In this document: piece after piece, positions 54,201 to 61,400 of the stretch
How the letters are laid out: each line of letters opens with the position of its first letter
Numbering within the stretch: the first letter of the stretch is position 1
From: Bugula neritina
Lineage: Eukaryota; Bryozoa; Gymnolaemata; Cheilostomatida; Bugulidae
Direction: 5' to 3'
DNA: 64,000 bases
NCBI GenBank assembly: GCA_964035545.1
Contig: OZ037767.1
Location: forward strand, 20,066,628-20,130,627
Notes under the pieces: generated by a model
Seen by the model: the letters and a program-made list of their open reading frames with translations, nothing else
The model's database searches: none
What the model was told of the DNA's origin: nothing
Made by a program: the position numbers and the translations under genes

Positions 54201-56195
54201 TACAGGTGATGGATGTAGTGACAGGACCTACAGGTTCCCTGCATATTCAACAGCTGGCTGCAACACTGCCTAAACTTGTCATCTTAATTCCTACTGATAT
54301 AATCCTTTAGAGCAGCAATACTACACCTACACAGTACCCAAGCACAGTAGTTGGTGTAGGTCTCTGACAGCTCAGTGATGACCAATAATAAATGTATAGA
54401 ATGTCTACTGTCAGCTGTTTGCTGCCTGTTATTTGTAAAATAAGGCTACATTATGACCTGTTTACTACTGAAAGGGTGATTCATCTAATATAATAACACG
54501 TAGGAAGTAGGCTTGCTGTCCAGGTATTTTCACATATATACAAACAGCCTTCACCTGGGATTACAGGTAAATAAGGCATGGTTAGGTGAAGGTGTGAGTG
54601 GGAGGTTCTATAAATAGAATTCTAGCTTATCTCTAGAGGTGAGAGTGTAAAGACTGGCTACGGCCATGGACACATAATTTTCTGCCTCGGCTAGTCTCTG
54701 TTTGTATGAAATACTTGCCGTTCAGTTTAAGACAGAACAGTGCTACAACTCAGTGTGAATATCCAGGTAACAGTATCATTGAGAGTGAGCTGCCATATCA
54801 AGCAGTAGTGAACCAAGTTCGTGTGTTATATGTTATTATCTCTAAGAAATGAACATCTAAAGAAGTGTTGTATGTTTTATCATTCAGAATCTGTTTGATA
54901 CTACAGCTGCCTTGGTTCCCTAGAACACAAACTCAGTTTCACATCTAAGATTATTCCTGCAGATTGCAGTTGCTGAAGTAAAAAAAAGCTTTATGACTTG
55001 ACATAGAACTTGAGACATGACTTGAGACAACATAATACGCTTCTTTAAAGTTGCCTCTCAGTAACTCAATATTATTAGAATACTGGAAGCAGTGCTTAGT
55101 CTCCTCACCTTTCTAAGTTCCGGCATATCGTCACGAAGCTCGTCTCTCGCCTTCCTCAAGTCTGCCAGGAACTTGTCTTTTCTGTTAGTCCTACAAGAGG
55201 GTGAATACACAACTCAAAATGCATTTTCTCAACAGAAAGTTCTACACAAACTCCTGAAGAGAACTTGGACAAATCAGAAGAATGACAAACATGCATATAA
55301 TATTTATTAGCTCCATCATTTTACAATGTAAACGAAAAATAGCAATAAATCACCAAATTGATAGAAGACTTGAGTGTGACTAGTGGGACCAGGTAACAGA
55401 GAAATTGAAGTAGCAATGTGCAGAGAACATGGTTGAGAAAAGTAGAAGTGGAAGCTCCTAGCAGACACTACATATCACACTGGAGTCAGTGATGGCAGGT
55501 GGTTTAGTACTGGAGGAAAGTTCACTGCCATACAATTATGACTCACAACATCAATGGTGACTCATTGTTGGGGACAGCAGGATGCTGTTTGCTGCACCAG
55601 CATAGAAAAAGCTGTGACTGAGTGTATTCATTACCAGTGAGTGAGTGAGTATATTCACTACTAGTGACTGAGTGAGTGACTGAGTGAGTGACTGAGTGAG
55701 TGACTGAGTGAGTGACTGAGTGAGTGTGTTCACTACCAGTGAGTGAGTAACTGAGTGAGTGAGTGACTGAGTGAGTGTATACACTAGCAGTCAATGATAC
55801 AGAATAAAATTGCAACCCTTACCTATATGTCTGTCTCACATTTCAAAGTTTTAAATTAAATTAATCTGAGATAACAAACAGCGAAATCAGAGTTGCAAGT
55901 ATTCCACCATGCAGGTAAATGGGGTCAATATGAGATGGACTCTAGCCTGTATGCCTCGTATAATGTACTTGTTATGGTATAACTAATGACAATATAATAA
56001 TAATGGTGTATCTGATAGGATATCTCAGTGTGGTGTGTGCAGTTAGTGGTCTGGGCATTGTAGCTTGCTAGTAGACTAGTAGCAACACTGCTACTGCTAC
56101 TGCTGCTACTACTACTGCTACTGCTACTACTACTGCTGCTACTAGTACTAATACTACTACTATTACTACTACTGCTACTAATACTACTGCTGCTG

Positions 56196-56255
<60 letters not shown>

Positions 56256-59200
56256 GTACTGCTGCTGCTATTACTAGTATTGCTGCTGCTACTGCTACTA
56301 CTGCCACTACTGCTGCTGCTGCCAAATACTGATGGACACTAGATATTACTGCCTCCAGCATAAGTAAATCCTGTGAGAATGGAAATTTGCATGTTTAATA
56401 AACAGAACTCCTCTAGAAAACCAAGATATTAGAGTAATGCTGTCCCAAATGCCATGGACCACCAGGTCAGGCTGATTGGCTGTACCATGCAAAGTTACTT
56501 TGCCTACACTTACAGCTGCTACCCCACGCAGATTCCTACGCGCTTGTATGACCTCACAACTACATGGTAATCATGAGACAGCATTGGCAACAGCAGAAGA
56601 CAGGAAATGCATGGTGCGTAAATAACCTAAATAGAGATGGTGGTGGAGGCACTCAGTGCAACTGCTGCAGCTGTATTTAGCCAATAAGAATGCGAGCTGA
56701 GTAAAACCTGCTTTTTCTTAGAAGTTGAAACATTCCTGATTATGAGAGGCAAGAAATATGTAGTTACTATTAAATGAAAGAACATACCAGAGTTAAATCC
56801 ACTGAGTTAACCGGAAGTGCTCAGACAACAGTAAGTGACTACTGAGTCATCACTGACTACTAACTACTGAGTACTGAGTACTGACTATTGACTAACTACT
56901 GACTACTAACTGTATAATGATTACTGTATACTGAGTGAATACTGAGTGAATACTGACTGCGTGAATACTGACTACTGACTGAGTACTGAATAACTATTGA
57001 CTGACTACTGAGTACTGACTACTAAGTACTTACCCAGTATTCACATCCACCTCCTGCAATGCCTTCTTCAGACGGTTCACCAGAGTCATCTGATTGGTTA
57101 TCTTCGTGTTGACATTCTCGGGATCAGCGAGCAGTCCGTTGGCGTCGGTGATGTACACCATGCCGTGACTGTCCATGTTGTAGGGCAGGAAAATGTTATC
57201 ACTGCAGGACAGCTGAAATAGAGCACTTACTCTCTGTACAATGAGGTAGGGGGGCAGTAATGGGAGACTACGCAGAACAGATGTGGGGCTAAAGAACTGC
57301 AGCAATCTGCAGAACATGTGAACAGGAAGTGGGTGTAAAGAGTAATCAAGTTTCCACAACAATATCGAATTGTTTTTCTGCCATAGATATTGAAATGTAG
57401 TAGTTACCAGGGCTGCGTAGTGCTATAATGTAGGCATTGCAAACTACAAAACTTCAACTATTTTATATAACAAATGAGAATTTCATCAACTGCTGGAATG
57501 TGCTGGAAGCTAGTCTTCCAAATGTGACTCTTTCTACAGCCCAAAGTAAAACTCATGAAAGTGGTGTTGAGCTTCCCACTGAGTTATGTAACAATACCAT
57601 CGAGAGTTAAGATGAGAAATTAAGGAGCAATAATGCTGCCACAGCGTCTCACCTTCATGGAGATAGTCTCTTCAGGGTTCTCATCTCGAAACAGCATAAT
57701 GTTATCCTTCATGCCAAGACTGTGTCTAACCCCAACCTGGTAGCTGAGGGCAGCCTGACCTTTGGAGGTCACATCCACGATGGCCACGTCAGCATTCGAG
57801 AACGTCTCCAGCACAGAGGTTTCGCCGAAATCCAGTTTGTCAAATGGAACAGTTAAAAACTTTCCTTTTTTCCTAAAAGCACAGTATAGTGACTGTTTTA
57901 TAGTAACGGTAATGATTCAGCAAACACCTTCTATGATAGATAAAACGATAGCAGGCTGCCCGCAGTGAAGAGTATCACATCTGACTAAGTGAATAACTAC
58001 AGCTAATCTTACTCTTAATCCTATTAACTGGGAAATCATATAAAAACACCAAAACATGGGTATCTACTACAGGCATGCTCTAGAAAGCCATTTGCTAGAA
58101 GGAATGCTCTGTATAACCATCTAGATAAGAAACCGGCAATATCAAGATTTGCATTTGGCATTAAACCAAAAGAGAACATTTCAAGTCATTTTTAGTTACA
58201 GTGTGAGTTACAGATCAGCTAGTAGTTGTGAAATCTGTGAGTTAGACAACTAGTAGTAGGAGGAGGGGGGCACAGGCCAACATACAATTTGAGAGTGGAG
58301 AGACAAAACCTTAGGCTATATTGATATAATATGTACTTGACATAGGATGGAGACACAATACATGTAGCACACTCTATCATAGCAAGCATATAACTCTAGT
58401 ATTCTATCTAGTATAATAACTGAACAGCATTATCTTTACACCTAGAAGTTGGCCAAGCAGTTCAATGACTCTTGGGACAAAGCTATGACTTGCACATGGC
58501 AAAGGAAACAGCGCTGCCTACTTCTAAAGGAACTGTTGATGTTTGTCTACAATCCTCGAGGATAGGAGGGCAGTAAGAGGATAGGAGGATAGTAAGAGGG
58601 TAGTGAGAGGATAGGAGGGTAGTAAGAGAATAGGAGGGTAGTAAGAGAATAGGAGGGTAGTAAGAGAATAAGAGGGTAGTGAGAGGATAGGAGGGTAGTA
58701 AGAGGATAGGAAGGTAGTAAGAGAATAAGAGGGTAGTGAGAGGATAGGAGGGTAGTAAGAGAATAGGAGGGTAGTAAGAGAATAAGAGGATAGGAGGGTA
58801 GTGAGAGGATAGGAGGGTAGTAAGAGAATAGGAGGGTAGTAAGAGAATAGGAGGGTAGTAAGAGAATAGGAGGGTAGTGAGAGGATAGGAGGGTAGTAAG
58901 AGGATAGGAAGGTAGTAAGAGAATAAGAGGGTAGTGAGAGGATAGGAGGGTAGTAAGAGAATAGGAGGGTAGTAAGAGAATAAGAGGGTAGGAGAATAGG
59001 AGGGTAGTAAGAGGGTAGCAAGAGGATAGGAGGGTAGGTAGCAAGAGGATAGGAGGGTAGTAAGAGGATAGGAAGGTAGTAAGAGAATAAGAGGGTAGTA
59101 AGAGGGTAGTAAGAGGATAGGAGGGTAGTGAGAGGGTAGTAAGAGGATAGGAGGGTAGTGAGAGGGTAGTGAGAGGATAGGAGGGTAGTGAGAGGATAGG

Positions 59201-61147
59201 AGGGTGGTAAGAGGACAGGAGGGTAGTAAGAGAATAAGAGGGTAGTGAGAGAGCTTATTGTAAGGTGATTTGATCTGTTCTGCTAACAGCTTGGACTGAA
59301 ATTTGATCAACTTCAGTAGCCAAGAAATCACTGAAAATAATTTCATTAGTTTTCCAGGTTATAATAAAATCAATTTGATGATAAACTGTTATCTTAAGAG
59401 TGTGAAACTATGGTTGCCTAAAGATAGGCATTCATAACATTGGGTTATAGGATCAAAACCCGATGATTCACATCTCAACTCAACTTGAGTGAGGTTGATG
59501 CATCATGGGAACAGAAGAAATGTCATGAGTGGGCGGTCTGCACAGTTCCTCAGCTAAGAACCAACTCTAGGGAAAGCTGCTAAGATTAATCTGGACTGAG
59601 CAACTCTTTCATCAAAAAGGTACAAAAAATAGGCCGTCATAGAAAACTAACCTGAAAATATGTTACTACTAAGAAATAGAACATAACTGGTGCTATCAGT
59701 ATTTGTGCTGAATAATTCAAATCATCATATCCACTGTCAGCAGAGTGAGATGGTGTGTTAATATCGTGTAATACTCAATGGTAAACATTTACAAGATAGC
59801 AATCAGTTGTTGAAGTGAAAGAAAATCTATAGCTGTGCTGCAGTTAATTTAATATAAAAACTTATTTTCACACAATGAATGTAGCCTTGAGACATGATGG
59901 ACTGATAACCTAAGTTTACAGAACCAAACTTATTATATCATATGAGGAGGTAACTCTGTGATATAAACATGATGTAGTCCTGGAAAACTGTTAGAACTGA
60001 TGAGAATTCTATGACAGAACTGGCTGCACTCGAACCTAGATCTATACTTGAGAAACAGGCGAGTACAATAAGTGGCTAGTGGTATAGATGCTAGTACTAG
60101 ATGTTGACCCCACATAAAAATCACAGTTCCACCTTGTAGATATGCAGAACAAATTTATCAAATGACAAAGTTAAAGTTGGAGTCAAACTAGATTGAATAG
60201 ATCTCCGTTTATCAACTAAAATAATATAATTTACCTAATTTTTGAGAGGAGTTATGGATATAATAGAGATGAGTTATATTTAGCAAAGGCAATCAATATG
60301 TTCAGCAAAGAGTAGTTATAGTAAAGAGCAAGTGTCTGCAGGTGTCCGGGTTTATTAGGTTAATTTAGTAGCGGTTGTTGATGTCAAATGTCACTATACT
60401 ATGACACTAGAATACAAAGTGCACGCACCATTCTATTGTTTACATGCGAATATTTTCAGTGCATTGCGACATATATAGTTGTTGTTATTCTGCATTAAAG
60501 ATAAATAAATGAGTTGACATGAAAGAGTCAATAATAACAATGTAGCTAAAAATAAGGCACAGGTCTTCCACAGTCTTAATTTCAATTACCAATATGATAA
60601 ATCCTCTCTTCCCTGGAATCTCTGAAAATCATCAACTGCTGGTTGAGAAAGTAAATACTCTTAAGTCTTATTGGCAAATTCCAAGAACACCTCAAACCCT
60701 AAACTCAATTTCCTAAATTTCAAAACTTGAACTTTATTTTGCCTGTTGCAGGCTGAGGGTGATAAAATAATTCAGTAAACAACCGTTACTAATCGTATAG
60801 CTAGATAGAGATAGCCAGTTACTCTTAGGTATAGTCGAATAGATTAACATATGGCCAGGTACTGGTAGGTATGAGATGCACCATTTTGATTTACTAAAGA
60901 GGTTTTCATAAAATCTACTTCTTAAAACTATACAAATGATGAAATAAACCACTCACTCTTCCACTGCTGTTTCAAGGTCTTTGCGTATTTGCACATTCAT
61001 CTTCTCCTGCTCTCTTTGCTGCTGCATGCTGACATTAGGGCCATGGAAAGGCGCTCCGTCAACAAACACAACCGTAAGTTGGTAGGCATCCTTGTTTCCA
61101 AGTAATCCCTTCACACCACCTCCAGACTCTTTCTTTTGATTAGACAT
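18278..61147 (-). CDS. MAP3K5: ASK-family MAP kinase kinase kinase (MAP3K5/6/15 ortholog)
   Basis: ASK kinases answer oxidative, ER and immune stress by phosphorylating MKK3/6 and MKK4/7, upstream of p38 and JNK. Thirty coding exons close in phase (high to low): 61147-60957, 57872-57653, 57212-57034, 55190-55109, 52994-52902, 52214-52102, 50460-50284, 49886-49774, 49158-48979, 48731-48586, 48214-48143, 47941-47757, 47395-47296, 45595-45462, 44625-44508, 43248-43135, 40921-40783, 40597-40470, 37331-37234, 36916-36854, 31042-30960, 24307-24193, 22806-22747, 21991-21799, 21350-21132, 20843-20625, 19549-19380, 19267-19126, 18628-18483, 18374-18278. The 1362-aa product has a thioredoxin-binding region (about 1-220), a central TPR/PH-like regulatory region (225-615), a kinase domain (630-882: GKGSYG 632-637, Lys654, HRDIKGDN 746-753, DFG 767-769, APE 792-794, activation-loop Thr787), a 14-3-3 motif RSVSVP (906-911), a C-terminal coiled coil (1179-1235) and a SAM-like end (1285-1345). 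Which vertebrate paralog is nearest cannot be decided here; a single invertebrate ASK is expected. Confidence 0.95.
18629..19125. other. ASK intron 28, no recognised content
   Basis: About 500 bases of unique AT-rich sequence between exons 28 and 29. I see no repeat array, transposon end or extra in-phase exon. Confidence 0.5.
19590..19885. repeat. 17-bp minisatellite in ASK intron 26
   Basis: About 17 copies of CTACCTACAGGTCAACT with a TTAACT variant, starting about 40 bases upstream of the exon 27 acceptor in transcription terms. The unit contains CTACAGGT, a minimal acceptor-like string on the plus strand, and TGTAGGTAGAG on the minus (sense) strand. The remaining 0.7 kb of the intron is unremarkable. 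Confidence 0.96.
20905..21120. repeat. 16-bp minisatellite in ASK intron 25
   Basis: About 12 copies of GAGATGCAGACGTACT with GGGTACAG and ACTGATGT variants. It begins just after the exon 25 donor (GT at 21130-21131 on the minus strand) and fills most of this 288-bp intron. The minus strand stays open through it, so exon 25 can look longer than it is. Confidence 0.93.
21992..22746. other. ASK intron 23, no recognised content
   Basis: Mostly unique sequence with a short G-rich patch at about 22247-22264. No repeat array or additional exon could be supported. Confidence 0.45.
22807..24192. other. ASK intron 22, with a short duplication
   Basis: About 1.4 kb. A 26-bp block (GACAGCTGGTGTGTGACTAG) is duplicated in tandem at about 23355-23405, and CAGCTGTGGTATTCTGCAGC recurs at about 23862-23912. 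No further in-phase exon was found. Confidence 0.5.
24345..24545. repeat. degenerate tandem repeat (CTATATACTCAGACTA) in ASK intron 21
   Basis: Interleaved ACTCAGACTATATACT and ACAGTGATACTCAGAC units of 14-30 bp, beginning about 40 bases upstream (transcript sense) of the exon 22 acceptor. Confidence 0.88.
27000..27365. repeat. 33-bp minisatellite in ASK intron 21
   Basis: About 11 copies of a unit beginning ACTAGTACCATGTATTACTA and ending GACTGACAGAGTA. Its length is a multiple of 3, so the minus strand carries a perfectly repeating 11-residue frame ([11 protein letters not shown]). There is no sign that this is a gene. Confidence 0.96.
29005..29215. repeat. 22-bp minisatellite in ASK intron 21
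   Basis: About nine copies of TAGTAGTTAGTATACTGATA plus two bases, two of which have an ACTAATATA variant. Confidence 0.93.
30745..30950. repeat. AGT/ACT trinucleotide-rich tract beside the ASK exon 21 donor
   Basis: Irregular runs of AGTAGTACTAGTAG-like sequence end about 10 bases from the exon 21 boundary at 30960. A related AGTACTAGT-rich patch recurs at about 31320-31460 on the other side of the exon. Confidence 0.85.
34745..34905. repeat. about 41-bp tandem repeat in ASK intron 20
   Basis: Four diverged units sharing AATGTTTCCATGTATCACAT followed by CAAACTATGAGCTGC or CATACTACAGGCTGC. Confidence 0.85.
36059..36117. repeat. (GAGT)n tetranucleotide microsatellite
   Basis: About 15 perfect copies of GAGT in ASK intron 20. 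Confidence 0.95.
37345..37775. repeat. 41-bp minisatellite in ASK intron 18
   Basis: About 10 copies of a unit containing GTTAGTAGTAGTACTGAGTA and TATTCACTGAGTAATACAGTA. It starts about 15 bases upstream (transcript sense) of the exon 19 acceptor. Confidence 0.96.
37776..40469. other. remainder of ASK intron 18
   Basis: Unique AT-rich sequence; the right end (about 40320-40470) becomes a TATTATAT low-complexity tract that runs up to the exon 18 donor. No gene or transposon was recognised. Confidence 0.5.
40925..41115. repeat. 21-bp minisatellite abutting the ASK exon 17 acceptor
   Basis: About nine copies of ATGATGTGTAATATAGTCAAC (variant ATGATATG). On the sense strand the array runs directly into the acceptor: a repeat block reading ATCATGTTGAC becomes ATCATGTAG at the exon 17 edge, the exon that carries the HRD and DFG motifs. 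Confidence 0.96.
41116..42785. other. unique part of ASK intron 16
   Basis: About 1.7 kb of AT-rich sequence with no repeat array, transposon ends or extra exon that I can support. Confidence 0.45.
42800..42990. repeat. about 72-bp AT-only tandem repeat in ASK intron 16
   Basis: Two and a half units, each containing TATATTATAATGTAATATAA followed by CATGTTATACAATAACATAA. Within each unit these are near-palindromic and could form cruciforms. Confidence 0.85.
43249..44507. other. ASK intron 15, with a 12-bp repeat
   Basis: Four copies of CTGCCACTACTG lie at about 43555-43602, next to a short poly-C run. The rest is unique sequence with no recognised gene. Confidence 0.55.
45596..47295. other. 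ASK intron 13
   Basis: About 1.7 kb. It holds a C9-10 run at about 46190 and a mid-repetitive-looking, GC-richer patch at 45850-46130 that I could not match to a second copy in the window. No exon or gene was supported. Confidence 0.4.
47540..47732. repeat. 12-bp minisatellite in ASK intron 12
   Basis: About 15 copies of ACACAGACTACC (variant ATACAGACTACC), ending about 25 bases from the exon 12 donor. The 12-bp period keeps plus-strand frames open; these are not genes. Confidence 0.96.
48745..48980. repeat. 29-bp minisatellite containing copies of the ASK exon 9 donor
   Basis: About eight copies of a unit containing GTGTAAGAGAAGACAATACC and TAGAGTAGA. The rightmost copy merges with the real 3' end of exon 9 at 48979. 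On the sense strand each unit reads CTCTAG/GTATTGTC, nearly the same as the true TTTAG/GTATTGTC junction. Confidence 0.94.
49620..49755. repeat. 20-bp repeat with internal dyad in ASK intron 8
   Basis: About seven copies of ATTACTACAGCTCTGTAGTG. The CTACAG/CTGTAG pair in each unit is a short inverted repeat, so the RNA could form a row of small hairpins. It ends about 20 bases from the exon 8 donor. Confidence 0.93.
50655..51085 (+). mobile_element. tRNA-derived SINE-like element, copy A (ASK intron 6)
   Basis: About 400 bp, matching in reverse complement the element at 59665-60085. Near its head is a pol III B-box-like block GGGTTTGAGTGC (50709-50720), followed by the shared core CCAGTTCTGTC and a long shared body ending near CAGCACAAATACTGATAGCA. 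The precise ends and any target duplication are not clear. A head with a tRNA-like promoter and a body of this length fits a SINE. Confidence 0.7.
51955..52090. repeat. about 30-bp tandem repeat beside the ASK exon 6 donor
   Basis: Four to five copies of AAGTGGTGGATGCAGATGGG followed by GGTTAAAACC, the last one ending about 12 bases from the exon 6 boundary at 52102. Confidence 0.9.
52250..52895. repeat. 13-bp minisatellite filling ASK intron 5
   Basis: About 50 copies of AGTATCATATCAC with CGT, CAT and GAT variants. Intron 5 (52215-52901) is 687 bp and nearly all of it is this array, leaving only the splice sites outside. Confidence 0.97.
53114..53434. mobile_element. non-autonomous hAT-like transposon (MITE), 321 bp
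   Basis: The left end CCGGGCTGTCCAAC and the reverse complement of the right end, CAGGGGTGTCCAAC, match at 12 of 14 bases and have the CAGGG-GTCCAA form of hAT termini. An identical 8-bp direct repeat CACTATAC flanks it (53106-53113 and 53435-53442), the target-site length of the hAT superfamily. The interior has no transposase. The right terminal block CCTGAAAARGTTGGACACCC occurs twice in tandem, separated by a poly-C run. It lies in ASK intron 4. The flanks are themselves ACTATA-rich, so part of the duplication could be chance. Confidence 0.8.
53890..54060. repeat. about 26-bp AT-rich tandem repeat in ASK intron 4
   Basis: Five to six units containing AAGTAATATAGTAAAATAAT and ACCAT. Confidence 0.85.
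54061..55108. other. remainder of ASK intron 4
   Basis: About 1 kb of unique sequence; no repeats, gene or exon supported. Confidence 0.45.
55620..55790. repeat. GAGT/GACT tetranucleotide-type array in ASK intron 3
   Basis: Runs of GTGACTGAGTGA with two inserts of TATTCACTACTAGT or GTTCACTACCAGT, giving a higher-order unit of about 60 bp. Confidence 0.9.
56080..56325. repeat. (CTA/CTG)n trinucleotide tract in ASK intron 3
   Basis: About 240 bp of CTACTGCTGCTACTAC-type triplets with a perfect (CTA) core of about 20 copies at 56193-56255. On the minus strand it opens a Val/Ala-rich frame, which is an artefact. Confidence 0.95.
56825..57030. repeat. ACTGACTACTGAGT-type array abutting the ASK exon 3 donor
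   Basis: Irregular TGACTACTGAGTACTGA units run up to 57030, four bases from the exon 3 boundary at 57034. On the sense strand the donor GTAAGTACTTAGTAGTCAGT reads directly into the array. Confidence 0.88.
58555..59250. repeat. compound purine-rich minisatellite in ASK intron 1
   Basis: About 700 bp of GAGGGTAGTAAGAGAATAG and AGGATAGGAGGGTAGTGAG units in mixed order (roughly 12- and 24-bp steps). The plus strand is almost pure purine plus T. All three minus-strand frames stay open for up to about 290 codons of Leu/Pro/Ser/Tyr repeat; these are not genes. Confidence 0.96.
59665..60085 (-). mobile_element. tRNA-derived SINE-like element, copy B (ASK intron 1)
   Basis: Reverse complement of copy A at 50655-51085. 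Its B-box-like block on the minus strand is GGTTCGAGTGC (plus 60026-60037), closer to the pol III consensus than that of copy A. The body matches over about 380 bp with scattered differences. It is the only pair I found in the window. Confidence 0.7.
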
Positions 61148-61249
61148 GTCCAGATGTTAGTGGTTCATACTAATGGATAATCCAGCTCTAACTTTCTACA
61201 ATACAAAGTGCAACTGCCTGTCACTAACTACTAAATAATGTGATTACCT

Positions 61250-61400
61250 CGAAGTCAAATCGCTGGCGTGCCCGGGACGGTGCATTTGACTATGACACCA
61301 TTACAGCGAGCCAATGATAGCGTAGAATTCCTGCAGAATGAGAGATGCGGTTTGTAAGTGCGCGTTGCGATTGGCTAAATTTTCACGCATGACCGAGCAG
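61250..61400 (-). promoter_or_regulatory. candidate ASK promoter with two CCAAT boxes
   Basis: About 100-250 bases upstream of the ASK start, the sequence becomes GC-richer than its surroundings (CGCTGGCGTGCCCGGGACGG) and holds CCAAT at 61311-61315 and ATTGG (CCAAT on the minus strand) at 61370-61374. No TATA box is seen. A possible 52-base 5' UTR intron (minus strand, GAG/GTAATC at about 61248 to TTGTAG at about 61197) lies between this segment and the ATG. Confidence 0.4.

Noticed and set aside
56068-56361. Val/Ala homopolymer-like protein
   Set aside because: Translation of a CTA/CTG trinucleotide tract in ASK intron 3.
58483-59346. 287-codon minus-strand frame rich in Leu, Pro, Ser and Tyr
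   Set aside because: All three frames of the purine-rich array are open, and the frame has no domain or splice support.
59400-59600. tRNA-like block (GGATCAAAACCCGATGATTC) that might be another SINE
   Set aside because: No convincing cloverleaf, A box or second copy in the window.
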